Assembly (NCBI GenBank): GCA_964034945.1
Contig: OZ035961.1
Span: 28,745,684-28,809,683, forward strand
DNA from: Chrysopilus asiliformis
Lineage: Eukaryota; Arthropoda; Insecta; Diptera; Rhagionidae
DNA: 64,000 nt
Direction of reading: 5' to 3'
Shown: positions 1-12,690 of the stretch, piece after piece
Layout: the number at the start of each line of letters is the position of its first letter
Position numbering within the stretch: the first letter of the stretch is position 1
The notes under the pieces: generated by a model
Databases searched by the model: none
What the model was told of the DNA's origin: nothing
What the model saw: the letters and a program-made list of their open reading frames with translations, nothing else
Position numbers and translations under genes: made by a program

Positions 1-285
1 CTTAAGTTTCAACTGTGAGCGACCAAGGCTGTGAAAAAATCTGAGCTACGTGCAGATTTTCAGTTCATTGGCTCCAAAAATGAAATGTTTTTTCGTTTGA
101 ATAATAATAGGACATGTAATGTAGAAAAGTTGAAAAAAAAACTCAGAGATAGGTATTGGAAACCTTTGTGTAGGAATCCATACTAATAACCATTCGGGAG
201 CTACAAAATTTCGCGTTAAAATTGTAAAAGAAAAATTGAAAATCGGTGTCAAATTGTAGTTTTTCAAAATCAGACTAGAAATAAA

Positions 286-378
286 AAAAAACCGAAGTCT
301 CGTGGTCGGGATTCGAACTCGATTCCTGAAAGTTAAAAAGACTGAAAGCCAGCCCATCTGCCCACTACGACATCGGTG
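286..378 (-). ncRNA. tRNA-like Pol III box pair (decayed tRNA or SINE head)
   Basis: Read on the minus strand, 372-361 gives TGTCGTAGTGGG, close to a tRNA A box, and 319-309 gives AGTTCGAATCC, close to a B box with the T-loop TTCGAAT. A T-run at 291-283 follows, as expected of a Pol III terminator. The T-stem pairs at four of five positions, but I cannot fold a proper acceptor stem or anticodon stem. It is therefore more likely a decayed tRNA or the promoter head of a SINE than a working tRNA gene. Confidence 0.3.
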
Positions 379-804
379 CACTTGCGAAAACCCTGACGAT
401 GCTTCTAAGTAACGAAAATAAATTTTACATTAGGCGAAATATTATTTAAAAAATGTAATTTACAACAACCCCCAGCTAGGATACTTAAAAACTTCAATTC
501 GATCCGTGGGGTAAGATATAAAGGCTTTACTGTCTGAAAAAAAGCGTATATTTTTTTCTAATTATGTCTAATTCCTTAATGTCACTAACAAACAACTAAA
601 CTTTGAAACAACTTAGGAGCTAGAAAATACGTCACTCTAATTTTCGGCCTTTTGACCCTCCATCCTTCATCTTACTTTTTTGCGATTTCTTGTATGTAGT
701 TTAGTCCCGTCATCAAACTACTGCCATCCCCCCTCTCCCCACCAACCCACAAAAGTGTGACGGATTTTATGGACGCGACGGCCCATTACTACCCAAAGCT
801 GGCC

Positions 805-814
805 TATAAATAGG
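805..814 (+). promoter_or_regulatory. TATA-box-like motif
   Basis: TATAAATAGG is preceded by a more GC-rich stretch (about 720-800). Downstream there is only a 26-codon frame starting at an ATG near 863, so no gene is assigned. In AT-rich DNA a TATA match is weak evidence alone. Confidence 0.2.
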
Positions 815-2046
815 GGATAAGTAAACCAATACCTAATGAAAAAAACAGTTTATTCAACGAAAATGGTTGAACGCCTTTTAAACAGATTTAATATTTCTCT
901 GATTATTTCAAAACCTTTCCTTAGTAAATTGAAATCGTCTTAGCTTAAAAGTATGTTGTCTGTATTGGTATTCGTGTATATCAACCATGAATACAAATGT
1001 CTCAAGAGTTAAGTACATTGCTGTCATTTATTTGTTAGAACAGAAAAAGTGCGAGAAGTAGGAGATTTAGAACAAGGACACTTCTAGGCTTCTGTTGAGA
1101 TTATTACTTCATGTCGCTTTAGTCCTTCAAGAAGTAAAAAGCTTTCACTGCTTTTTTTATACGTTATTTATTTTTTTTTCTTGGATTTTTTTTTCCGACT
1201 TGTTTCTTGCTTTTGCGTTTTCAATCCGATTTACACTTTTTCTTGTCTCTCGTTGTCAGGTAGCCATTTCACTAGGTTCTAAAGGCAAATAACTTGTTTA
1301 TCCCGGTTCTCCTGTCAAAAGTGCGGAATAATTCGAAAGGCGGGTACCAGGAGCTCTTGAATATATTTAGTAAAAAACTGACTTTATTCATAATCTTGAA
1401 ACATTCAATTTCATTCTTTTTTTTACCTTTTATGTAATATTTCGCGTTCCTTGATTTGGTATCGAAACCTTAGAAACTCATTTTTTTCTTCTACAAAGGT
1501 AAAACGCTCGGACGGAATTATTTATTTTGTAACATTTCAAATTCAAGGGAAATTAATTAAATTTCTTTTCTCTTAAAATGTTAAAAGTTCAAAATACGAT
1601 TTTCTTAATATTATATTTAATAATTTCTTGGCGAAAAGGAATATTTATTTATTAGGTATTATATAATTTGAAATTAAGTTCAGATTTTGCAAACATTTCA
1701 TTGATTTTGTTCTCTACTTCTACGAATTTGAAAATGTATATGTTTTAAACAGACAAGACTTTACGGTCTTGTGCAAACGTAACTTAAGTTTCCTGCTAAC
1801 TGTGATCATAAAATAAGATAATGCTAGAAATTCCTCAAACGTTAGTCTATTTCGTAGACGTAAGATTTATAAACAAAGATTAGTATTTCATGCTGTAAAC
1901 TGTTTTCGTAAAATTCTTACAAGTTTGTGTAATCATTTAGCAAAATAAACGGTTAATCGTACTGAAAAACGACATATATTTGATATGATACCATAAAATA
2001 GAAATTGGGGCCTCAGTAGCCTAACGGAGGCTCTATTAAAATTGTA

Positions 2047-2520
2047 ATTTCTATCTTTTTTTTATTAAAAACTAGGGGCTGCGCCCGAACCGCTTCGCTG
2101 TTCACCCCCCACCCACAGGTCGGCCTTAGGCTTCTCTGTCCACGTTGGCCTTCGGCCTCGCGTTTAACAGCTAAGTTTCGAGATCACTTACTCCCCACCT
2201 CCCGGGATACTTTTTAATGGATCTATGTTGGGACTGGACCCCCAATGAACATCTTTGCCAAATTTCAGGCCAATCGGTTCAGTAGTTTCCCCGCGAAAGA
2301 GTAACATAGCCCAAAAACTAAGTTTCGAAATCACTTTACCCCCTCCCCTTGCTCCCCCACCCCTCGCGTTTCTTTTCCGTATGCCTATGTTGGAACCAGA
2401 ACTACCACAGACACTCATGCCAAATTTCAAGTCAATCGGTTCAGCCGTTTTTGCGTGAAAGAGGAACAGACAGACAGACAGACAGACAGACACCAACTCA
2501 TTTTTATATATATTAGTAAG
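2047..2520 (+). mobile_element. GACA-microsatellite interspersed repeat (HINE-like or retroelement tail)
   Basis: The unit begins near ACTAGGGGCTGCGCCC and ends in a TATATATATTAGTA tract. Inside are two related segments reading like CCAAATTTCAAGTCAATCGG (near 2259 and 2420), followed by (GACA)7 at about 2465-2492. GC is well above the flanks. This arrangement is common to abundant insect repeats with a GTCY/GACA core. I cannot decide between a Helentron-derived element and the 3' end of a non-LTR retroelement. Opposing short open frames inside are by-products of repeat composition. Confidence 0.55.
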
Positions 2521-2734
2521 TATGATACGTTTTTTCCTCGATTTTGGGGTCCTCCAAAATAGCAGGCCCTCGTTGTGCACCTTTTGTGCCTAGGCGGGAA
2601 TCCGCCACTGAGGAGCCCAGATTCGCTGTGATGATTACGATTACGTGCCAGTGTGACGCAATAATTGGGCGCGTTTAGACCGATGCTAAGTTGGCAGTTT
2701 TCACTTTCCCATTTCTATTCTAACGGGTGCAGAT

Positions 2735-3400
2735 AGAACAATTTTGATTAGTACGAAATCTGTTTCAAATAAAATCATAAGGATGTCCGTGCGTCTGTCT
2801 ACCGGTCTGTCCGGTGAAATAATTAAAGAACGCGTCGACCTAGCGGCTTGAAATTTTTTGTAAATAAGTTTTACAAAACTCGTAGTTTTCTATCAACTGT
2901 TGGAAAAAATACCGTTTTTTAACATTTTTGGAAATCTATGTGCTTTTGGGAAAAATGAATATCATGAAATTTGAACGATGTAAAATTTTATGCATTTTTT
3001 GCTTTAACGATTTTTCGTATCTGTAACGGTTCTCAAGATATTTGAAAAAAGTTCAGTTTTTTGAAAATCTCTCGAAAATTATACACTTTGATGAAAAAAT
3101 GTATATAACCAAAATTATAGGTTTATACGTATCTCTAGTGGTTCTCAACATATCAACATATGTCTACATATTTCAAAAAGTTTTTCAAGTTTTTGGAATA
3201 TTCTTGGTTTTTTGGAAAGTTTTCGAAAAAAATTTCGGGATCGCAGATCACGAATCCGGAGTTACAATTTCAAAAATCCTGACGGAAGGTCCAGTAAGGA
3301 TAATGCAAATATCTTTTTCCGTTTTTACCGGGAAAAATCGCATTAAGGGGTTTTAGGGGTCGCTGATCACGAATCACTAATTCGAAACGGAAATTCCTGC
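2735..3400 (+). mobile_element. GTCY-core repeat, family B, diverged copy
   Basis: It carries the family B signature: TAGTACGAAATCTGTTTCA, then GTCCGTGCGTCTGTCTACCG, then GAACGCGT and a segment with CGGTTCTCAAGATATTTGAA (3028-3047). The same order occurs near 9200, 59500 and, inverted, near 33450. The far end (about 3240-3370) holds a second module, GATCACGAATCCGGAG, that also appears inverted within 5783-6100. No coding capacity is seen. Confidence 0.6.
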
Positions 3401-5648
3401 AAAGGTAAGGTTTTTCTCAAAAGTTTTTTTACTTGTACAAAAAACTAACCGGTAGCGATGGGTATTATTTTTATATGCAGACAGATGGACGAATATGTGA
3501 GTCAGAGTTTGATTAAATTAATTCTTTATTCGGTGATTAGTCGGTTGTTGCAAATTGTGTTTATATAATTGTTACCATGGTGGTAGTATTTTAGTTTTAT
3601 GAAATTTTAAATGAACCCTGTTAGACCCGTTTAATAGAAATATCTAAAATTACTTCCGTGCTAGTTTTAAATAATAAAATAACCCCGAGTTTGTTTGTTT
3701 CAAAAACTATAACTTTATTTCAGATTAAATTTTACTCATTAGTTTGATGAAATACAAAATAAACACAAATATCAAATACAGAAACATAACTTTGCACTTT
3801 TTTAACATTACAAAAACGTACAAATGGGATAATGAAAATTTGAACGAAATTTAAAAATATGCATACATAATGTTATTTATGCATATCCATGTACTATTCG
3901 TTGTATTGGATCCATGTATCTGAATTTGAATTTATTTTTTTTGTGGTGAAAATTTTTCATGTAGTTGTGGTACAGCGACGTCCAAACAACAAAAAAAAGT
4001 GGGATAAAAAACAGTTTACGGCAGTGTAACAGCAAAAATTAAACAAAAAATACTGAAGAGGACGGAAAAGTCGAAAGGAAATTTCTGAAAACTAGCATTG
4101 CGACCACCAGTAATAACAAGTAAAACGACAACAGCATAAAAAGCAAACAAAAATCTAAAAACGAAAACTTTTGCTTTTGATTTGGTCTTTTTTTCGTTGC
4201 AACGTTTTCCCAATTTCGCTTGGCAGTAGTTGGAGTTAAAGCTTTCGAGACAATCAACTAAACTAAACTTTCGTTTTGAAAATTTTCAGGCACGCAAACA
4301 AAAGCCAACGACATTAAAATGCACGAAAGTGTACTCTGGCTGGACTAAACATTTTATGTGAATTTTTTTTTTGTGTTTATAAATATTTGTATGCATTCGC
4401 AAATCCAAAAATATATAATACTCGTACGTATAGTTTGTTTTTCACAATTTTTTTTTCTCACTTAATTTTTCGTTTTTTGAGATCCGAGGCAAACTTTAAC
4501 GTCGCATTGTCATAGTGTTGCATTCATGGCTAAGTGAAACTATACGAGTGTCGGCGGTCGTTATTTGGCGATAAGGACAACGCGAAAGGAAAAGTTCGTT
4601 ATTCAATTGTAAGAAGAAAATTCAATGCGTGCCACTGACAGGAGTGGAGGATTCCGATATAACATCAGTAACAAAACACCATCGCATCGCCAGGAAAAGT
4701 TGCATATATAGAGATGAGCATGACGGGTCTGTTAAAGTACACAAAAAAAAATTAGAAGCAATTCTTGCTGTACACTACAGAGAGGATATACTATGTGGGA
4801 TGGTTGTCAGACTACTGAAATTATATAACGAAATCTCATTGGGAGGATTCGCATTGGAAGTGAAATCAAATTAAATTCTTCTCAGACATTTTCGACAACA
4901 TTGAAATTAACTTTTCTCCTAAATTTAACGGAAGTGATAAACATTTTCGTGCTGTTATTATTATTCTGCTTCTGATTTGTTCTTTTTCCAGTAAAATAAT
5001 AACGTTTATCTATTTTCTTGTTACTTCGATATCCTTTTACGCGTACTACCTACAGAAATTAATCAAAAAGTCTTTCTTTAGATTTAATTTTGTGGAGCTT
5101 TTCTAGACACTGAGTTTATAACATTTATAATTTTTAATTAATTATTTAATTATTCCGTAAATTAAAAGGAAATTGAATTTGGACTTTATTTATATGAACG
5201 AGTTTTAGTTGAAATATTTCAATGTGGATCTCACAATCAGAAAAGCTTTTACTGGTATAATGGGATTTGTTGAAGAAATAGTCGTAAGAAACGCCCAACT
5301 CTTCGCTAAAAATGTGGCGAATTTTACAGACAGCGGCTAAGTTTTCCCCTCCCCTTGTCGGTCACTCTCCTTTTGCCATATCGTGCAATTTGAAAGAGTT
5401 TTGTTGCCACACTATCACAGGACCCTAACAAAAAGTGTAACGTATTTAATAGACACCAACTTATCGTATCGAAATAAAATTGTAAAAACAAAAAGTATTT
5501 AGATTATAAATTAAATAAGCATTCATATTCCAGACAAAAAACCATAGCTTCACATTGAAAAATTTACGACCACTCAAATCAACGTCTCTTTCCCGAAAAC
5601 CTCTTTCTCTTTCCTATGGAAACTCGAAAATTATTTTGTTTTATGTAG
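3401..5648. other. AT-rich DNA with one possibly transcribed stretch
   Basis: No recognisable gene. The stretch 4490-4870 has more balanced composition than its surroundings and an 81-codon frame beginning at a non-ATG codon (4629). I do not recognise the product and no splice pattern convinces me. It could be an exon or 5' UTR of a host gene, or single-copy spacer. Confidence 0.35.
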
Positions 5649-7255
5649 TACTAGCTTGCATACCCGTCGTTGCCGGGTTAAGTTCTTTGTATACGTTTTA
5701 GAATACGAAGAAAACCGGAAAGAACTTAAAAACTTTTGAGAAAAATGTTATCCTTCAAGGACTCTCCGTTGCGAATTAGTCTAACACCAGATTCGCGACC
5801 CCGAAAACCCCATAATGCCAATTTTTCCCGGCAAAAAGGGGAAAGGATATTCGCATTATCTTTACTGGACCTTTCGTGAGGATTTTTGAAATTGTAACAC
5901 CGGATTCGTGATCAGCGACCCCGAAAACCACCTAATGCCATTTTCCCCGGGAAAAATGGGAAAAAGGATATTTGCGTTATCCTTACAGGACAATCCTTTT
6001 CGAAGTTCGAAAATCTGACACCGGATTCGTGATCATCGACCCTGAAAAACCCCTAATGCCTTCCGTTTCTAATTTTGAAAACACCAGATTCGTGATTAGC
6101 GACTTTTCAGTCTCCTATTGAGCAGGATTCATGGCGAAAATCACGGTTTAAAAACACCCAAACCCTCCTTACCCCCCGTTTACCCCCTTAGCGGTAAAAT
6201 TTCGGAAAACCCCGCCTTAGTGAGCGCCTACGTGATGGTTGGGACATACTGTGAAAGTTTCAAGTTTCTAGCTTCAGGGGTTTGAGCTGGGCGTTGATGA
6301 GTCAGTCAGTCAATCAGGTTAAACCAGCGTTTCTCAACCTTTCAGTATTCGCGGCCCAATTTTCAATCAAAATTGTCATCGTGCCCCCCCTGCATACAAT
6401 AAAATGTATACAATAATAATAACGTAATTTGAGTATTTTGGCGCTAAACTTACACTACTACCCCAATTTTAAACACAAATTACCAAGCAAACAGTAATTT
6501 ATTGACATTTGGCAACACCGATCCTCAGCGTTGACAAAACAAGAATCCGGTGCCTTTTTATTGCTCTTGCGTCATTTTTGCGGTTTCGCGAGAAGTTGTT
6601 TTAACCCTGAAATCACAATGAACGCGAAACCGACGCGAAACTGGCGCAGAAACTGTCACTTAAAAGTTTGGTTCCCACAAATTGTTTGAAGTGAGCACAG
6701 TGAACGTATAGAACGCAGCTACAATGTAACCGCAACGCAAAAGTTTGCAAACTTCTAACATTGCCGCAGAATTCTGCGTTGACAGTTCATAAAGTGAGGT
6801 TGGAAAAATGTCGTTCGAGGAAAAATTGATAGCCTTAGTGCAAATAACAAAGATAAAGACCAACAAAGCAAATTATCGCTTCAAAATTATCCATTTTTGT
6901 AATTTTTCCAAGTTTATACCACTTTATATTATATTATGTCACTTGTACTACTTCACGAGCTGCCATTGTGCTCTGTCGCTAGAATTTTGCACTGCGTGAC
7001 AGTTCAGAGCGTTGTAGTTGCGTTGGTTTCGCGTTCATTGTGCTCCAAGCGTAAGTTAATAAGTTAATTATTAAATATTATGTCGAAATGTACTTTGTTT
7101 TGTATGTGGGTATGTACTTTCCTTTCAGTCAATTAATAAACTTTTTTAAATATTTTGTCTTGGATATGCTCGCGCCCCCCCTTAAATGTACTCGGGGGCG
7201 CGCCCCACAGATTGAGAATCGCTGGGTTAAACGATTTTATATATATATAGATTAA
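5649..7255 (+). mobile_element. Family C repeat, split by a hAT element
   Basis: The repeat starts at ACTAGCTTGCATACCCGTCG and ends in TTTTATATATATATAGATT, with AGTCAGTCAGTCAATCAGG just before the insertion at 6325. Inside are four degenerate direct modules headed ACACCGGATTCGTGATCAG-like sequence at about 5783, 5898, 6019 and 6080. Removing 6325-7224 and one 8-bp duplicate restores a continuous unit of about 700 bp. The layout resembles other GTCA/GTCY-core insect repeats; exact class is not certain. Confidence 0.6.
6325..7224. mobile_element. Non-autonomous hAT element with 8-bp target duplication
   Basis: The ends are CAGCGTTTCTCAACC on the left and, read inward from the right, CAGCGATTCTCAATC. 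The flanking octamer GGTTAAAC is perfect at 6317-6324 and 7225-7232. An 8-bp duplication with CAG-starting TIRs is diagnostic of the hAT superfamily. The 900-bp interior has no transposase, so it must have been moved by an element elsewhere. A second inverted pair, CACAATGAACGCGAAACC, lies inside (about 6613-6630 and 7025-7045), which suggests a nested or compound interior. Confidence 0.9.
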
Positions 7256-9135
7256 TGTGTCGCCGTATGTCGAGTGATACTTATGCAGAGGAACTTAAGC
7301 TGACTGTAAAGCGTTCGAGGTCTCCATATGTACACGCCAAACATTTTTGGGCTGCATTTTAATATACAGTTCTACGCCCAAAAAAACATTAAAATTTAAT
7401 CTTGTTAAGGCTCGATGGTCTAAATGCGATATGTGGAGGTTATGATGACTGGTACACTGCACACAAAGAGTCTTTTCCGGTAGCTCTAGTCGGGGGGTGG
7501 GATCTTGTGATCCAGCCATCATCTCGGCCTTGCCAAAAAGTTGTGTGCACGGATATTTAAAATAATAGAGATCACTGAAAGAATCCGCGAAGCTAACCCG
7601 AAATCAAACGAACAATTCTTGGACACCTCTCGATGGTTTTAGGGGTGCCAGCCCTTCCCTTCCATTAGCCCTTCGATGCCGAAACACGATTTTTTTGGGC
7701 TCCCTTTATGCGGTTAGTGCGGCGGAGGGGTCACATAAACAAAATAACTAGTCACTCATTTCGTTTTACTTCTTTTTAATTCAAAAATAATTTATTTGTT
7801 AGATTTAGGTTTAAGATTTAGATTTAGGTTTAATATTTAGATTTAAGATTTAGATTTAGTTATGTTTAATTCTAGTCATATTTAATCAATTCGGAAAAAA
7901 AAACAATTCTCAAAAGAAAATTTTTAGATAAATTCACAAAACTGAAAATTCAAGGTGGCACGCAGCCACTTGCAACTATACAAATTAGCTTTCATGATGC
8001 ACATTTAATTATTTAAATATGTAATTTCTAACTAGGAAAAATGTAGATTGTTGGGCAATAGAGATCGCATAAAAAAAATATTTAACTTAATTTCAAATTT
8101 GGTTCATAAATACCTTTTTACCTTTTAAACACGAGACTCCTACGGCAGATCTGACGCAGCAGCTTTTCTCTGTAAAACCTCGGAAAAATGTTTGTTTTTA
8201 TGTTATTTTTTTATGCGCCTGTACAAATTTTAGCCCTCTTCTGATAAATTTTAAGTGTTGAGATTCAATTAAAGATGATTTTGGTTCGGTCAGGTTTTTC
8301 CGGAACCTCGAGGTTTCTAAGGTTAGGTGAGCACATGTGAGCAAATGCAGCCAAACTGCTGTATACGCATAAAATTTTCCTCTGGCGTTTCTTTTTTTTT
8401 TTTTTGCAGCCACAATTTCCCCAAATCACGGAAGAAAAGAAGATCGGACGAGGATCTACTGGATTTTTCCTTTCCAGGAGTACCGCTTCGGGTATCAAAA
8501 AAAAACTTTGTCGGATGATAAGGGCGTAAAACTTTAATTCTACCCCTTCTACGTAGAATTTTCTCTTTAGCCGTTGTATGGCTTCAATTAATTTATGTCG
8601 GCTATCCACAAGAACCCCTTTTTGGGGTATCCTCTTTGATAAAAAAGAAAAAGATTTAGAAGTTCCAGATCTTCCACAGCTTTTCCAGCGATAATATCGG
8701 AAATTGAATGATTTAAAAATTTAAATCGAAACACGAGGTAAACTTTTCTTGCTCCCGAAAGGAAAATCCTCCTTTTTTTTGTGATGGCTTTTTGTGATCG
8801 CTGGATCGTCACAATGTAAAAAGGGAGAATTTTTGCCATGAGGATCGATCACCGATCGATTCGCATGGACCAAAACTGGTTTTGCTTGCGATGGGTGCAA
8901 CTTTGAAAAGAGCTGTACACTCGCTGTCTATTGTTTCAATGCTTGAAACTCCATTAGATAATAGAGCGATAGGCAAATTTTTATTTCGTAGGAGATACCA
9001 GGGTAAATTTAAATGGGATCAAAAAAAGAATTTAGAAAAAAAAATCATTGGCGCAAAAATTTGAATATTTTGTTTTTGAAAAATTTGCTGGCCGCAACAA
9101 TCTCGCTATAGATTATTATTTTTTTAATCTTTTTC
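7256..9135. other. No recognised gene; two overlapping minus-strand frames of unknown origin
   Basis: Minus-strand frames at 8839-8588 (83 codons) and 8609-8265 (114 codons) abut in different phases and could be parts of one frameshifted coding sequence, possibly transposon-derived. I recognise no domain. The rest is AT-rich. Confidence 0.3.
7795..7862. repeat. GATTTAG-type simple tandem tract
   Basis: Degenerate tandem units of the form AGATTTAGATTTAGG and AAGATTTAG, about 6-7 bp each. Far too short and imperfect to be telomeric. Confidence 0.7.
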
Positions 9136-9835
9136 ACTTTACTCTTCTATAGAAGATAGTATGGCATTCAAGACGTAAACCGACTCGAAAACGGGGGCAT
9201 ATCGAAAATTTCTGATTAGTACGAAATCCGTTTCAGGCTAAATGATGGGGATGTCCGTCTGTCGAATCGTCCGTTGTACGTATCTTAAATAACTCGAGAA
9301 CGCGTTGAGTGCCTTGAAATTTTTTGTGAATGAGTTTTTTGAAAATCGTAGTTTTTCTTTTTGGAAATGTAACGGTAGCTATAATGAGTAGGTACCTCCC
9401 ATACAATTTTTTTTTGAAAAAATACTGTTTTTTTGAGAATTTCTTTTTTTTTTTTTTTTTTTTGAAAAAATGCGCTTTTGAGAAAGAATGAATATAACAA
9501 AATTTAAAGGATATAAAATTTTTCAAATTTTTTCTTAACCGTTTTTTTTGCATCTAACGGTTCTCAAGATATTTGAAAAAATTCGAAAGTCAAGATTGAA
9601 AAAAAATCGGTTTTTTGAAAATCTCTCGTAAAGTATGCGCTATTGTGAAAAAATGCATATGACCAGATTTTTAGAAACTAAAATTTCATGCATTTTTTTT
9701 CTTTCACGGTTTTTACGTATCTTTAACGGTTTTCAAGATATTTGAAAAAAATATTATTTTTCATATATTTTTTCCAAAACTAAATACTGCAGAGTAAAGT
9801 GTTGTATTGATCACAAATAATATTTTTTAAAAATG
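9136..9835 (+). mobile_element. GTCY-core repeat, family B
   Basis: Order of parts: imperfect hairpin ACTCTTCTATAGAAGATAGT, then TAGTACGAAATCCGTTTCAG, GTCCGTCTGTCGAATCGTCC, AACTCGAGAACGCGTTGAG, and then repeated modules each containing an ACGGTTCTCAAGATATTTGA-like core (9557 and, diverged, 9727). The 3' end (AACTAAATACTGCAGAG onward) matches the end of the copy at 59427. A long T-tract at 9443-9463 explains the lysine-rich frames on the other strand. No coding content. Confidence 0.75.
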
Positions 9836-12283
9836 CTTTTTTGTATTACAATGTAATGCAAATGCGTTATTTAATTTTTTTTTTTGATTTTATTAAAATT
9901 TAATATTTTTATTAAAATTTTGTTTATTGATAAAGGCAAGTATAAAAACTAGTGATTTTTAAAAATCTCAGCTTTTTAATAGCTTTTGCCTTATCTACTC
10001 GGATGTCGTATACCATATGCGAATTTTAATGGAAGGTTACATTTTAAAAAATATTCAATAACAACACAAATTGTCGAGTTCTAGAAGTAAGATTAAAAGT
10101 TAATCCAATAATTTTAACCGTGTAGGGTGACCCGGATTAGCCCCGACAATCACAGATTTGAGGATGTTGTTCCGATGTCCCGAATAAAAATGTTTGTCTC
10201 GGATTATTCAATTTTTTATTATACTTTATTAAACACTAAATATGTAAAACACAAGGAGTTTTTTTTTCGCCTGCGGTGCATATTCCAATTTTAACTGAAT
10301 TTGTTTATGCGAAGAGCGCAAAAAGTTGGTGAGATGAAATTAGTCTTCGCTTAGTACTATGTAGTTTTTGATTTCTGTCATTGCGTGTCATTTTATTTGA
10401 AAAACTTCGACTGCGGCGCATTTGCAAGAATTGCGCTCTTTTCCACCGCTTATCTTATACCGGATTGATATAAAAGAAAATGGTCATTTAACTACATGAC
10501 CTTAGTATCTTATGAACTTTAAATTTTGTTCAAATTAAGTAATATTTTATTAACTGAAATTATTTGTATTAAGTAATTTTGTCACATTATTGAATCATTT
10601 TGCAATTAATATTCCATAATATGTAAGTATTCCATAATAACTTTCTTTCAAAAACAGCGAGAAAAAAGCATAAAGTGTTGTGAAAGTGAATCAAACCACC
10701 GAGAACGGAAAGTTGAAGCCTTTAAAATGAATTTCAAGTAATCTCTTTATTTATAAAAAAAGCAACAACTAATCAATTGAAATCGATGATTGCATAAACT
10801 CCTAAATTATATCACATATTCGTATATAAATACCAATATAAAATAATTCCGGTTTTATGGAATTAAATAATATGAAATGATTTTCAACAAGTCAAAAAAA
10901 TTCTCCGAAAATACTCGTAGAGTAGTTCTTACGAATTCATTTTTATTTATTGCGCGTGTTTCCTGTAATTTTATGAGCGAACATAAAATATATCTTTAAA
11001 TCCTGTTTAGAATTCGAGGATTTAAAAAAAAAATATCGACGTTTTAACAGAAGAGGAAAATGATGTGAAAATACTGTATACCTAACTAATCCGATTAAAA
11101 TGGCAGATTTTCTATGGAATTCCGTAATCAAAGCGATTGTTATATATTTGGGGACATTATTCAATGTTTTACTGAAGTCGAAGTGTTCTTATTTTGTTAA
11201 GTCGCAAGCGTTCACCCTCACAATGAAACAACATGACAACAAAATTCTGAAATCACCTCAGAAGTTGAATTTCTTAAAATCATTTCAAGGCTAAATTCAC
11301 AAGGGTACAACAGAAGCTGTAGTAATACGTTTGTATTACACCTGTATATATATGAAATATACGTTAAGGTGAATGAGCAAAAATGAAATAAAATAATTAA
11401 ATTTTAAATTATAAATGTGTATACAAATGTCTGCAAAAAACGAGATACATTGCGCCAGGCATTAAATTTCTTTAAAGCAGGTTTTTGAGATGAGACCGAT
11501 TTAAGGTTAAGTAGTGACCATTCAAATGAAATGTGGGTATCAGGTTCTTGGTCCGTGCTTACAAAACTACCAACCTATATACGCATGCACATTCATAATG
11601 CAGAAGCATTAATTATAGGAAGGTTGATATATTCACCAAAAGTTACCTCGTTTCGTCGTAAAATTAAATATTGTACGGATGGGTAAATGAGCTTCTCGTT
11701 GATATTGACATTGCTGCCCTAACGTATGTATATTTACCAACAAATAAAATCACACAACGTCACATCAACGTACTTGAAGTTAGTTAGTAGCTATTTAAGT
11801 CGATTATCATTTAAATTGTGTTTTTTTTAACAACATAAGAAACACCTTTGGTGGCTATACGATTAATTGTTAATTAGGAGTGTTTGAAATTCATTCATTA
11901 ACGTGAATACCTTGCATAAAATGGTACGAATATGAATTAAATAGCATTCGTAATTGATGCTAATAATATTTAAGCTGATCAAAATCAGTTATGTGAATGA
12001 GTCTTAATCAGATTTAATCGTTTCACTTTCTTTTTACCTAAATATGCAGATGAAATACAAAAACGAAAATGTTTTTGTGACCTAAAACAATTCATTTATA
12101 AGTGAATCAACCTTGATTACATTTTCATTTATAGAACGGGCATTGATGGAAATTTGTTAAACATTTAAAATCGTTTCGAAAAAATTAAAGAAGAATCTAG
12201 CGGTCGGTATTATTAATTATTGAAATTGGAAGCTAACAAAACCGCGTCTGAAGAAGGTCGCTGATGGCTTTTAAACTTGAAAC
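9836..12283. other. AT-rich DNA with a transposon-end-like motif
   Basis: No gene recognised. At about 10127-10200 the sequence GTAGGGTGACCCGGATTAGC resembles 26689-26740 and, inverted, 14205-14275. These are probably ends of worn copies of one DNA transposon family, but I cannot pair them into a complete element. Confidence 0.4.
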
Positions 12284-12690
12284 ATGCACCTATTTGATGC
12301 TTATAGTAGACATACTTTAATAAGTTTAAAAAAACGAATTTTAAAGAAAGCTTTTATTTTAAAAAAAAATGTAGGTATTAAAAGAACACATAATGAGGAC
12401 CACGATTTCCAGGCAATCGTAAAATACCCTATATGGTGTGACTCTAAACTTGCAAATAGATTCAATTTCATTATAACGGTAATCATTGATTATAACATTC
12501 CGATTTAATTTTTTTAAAGCTACTCTGATTGAATTTTCATGTATGAAGCACTTCTGTAAAATTATAGAACGATGTTGTGTTTATAACTTTTTCGATACGA
12601 AATATCGTTTTTCAGAAAATCGCAGAAAACGGAGGAGTGGCCCAATTCTGTTTTTTTTTCAAAAAAAGTTTTAAAACTACGTAGACTCGA
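12284..12690 (-). mobile_element. HINE-like family A' fragment with unoccupied mariner site
   Basis: Read on the minus strand this matches 30100-30296 plus 31590-31640, the repeat hosting the intact mariner: the same order of GTATCGAAAAA, CTTCATACATGAAAATTCAA, TGAAATTGAAT and GAGTCA followed by ATATAGGGTAT. The stretch 12443-12424 is the equivalent site without mariner, so it works as an in-window empty-site control. Reading frames here are repeat by-products. Confidence 0.7.

Larger units (their letters stand above)
1..2046. other. AT-rich non-coding DNA
   Basis: Apart from the tRNA-like segment and TATA motif listed separately, I see no coding region. Open frames are short, AT-driven and without recognisable domains. 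Around 740-770 a stretch reading like AAAAGTGTGACGGATTTTAT resembles one at 5425-5455, so part of this DNA is probably worn transposon sequence. Confidence 0.5.

Noticed and set aside
7795..7862. TTTAGA-type tract as an interstitial telomere repeat
   Set aside because: Units are irregular, short and not a known insect telomere motif (TTAGG).
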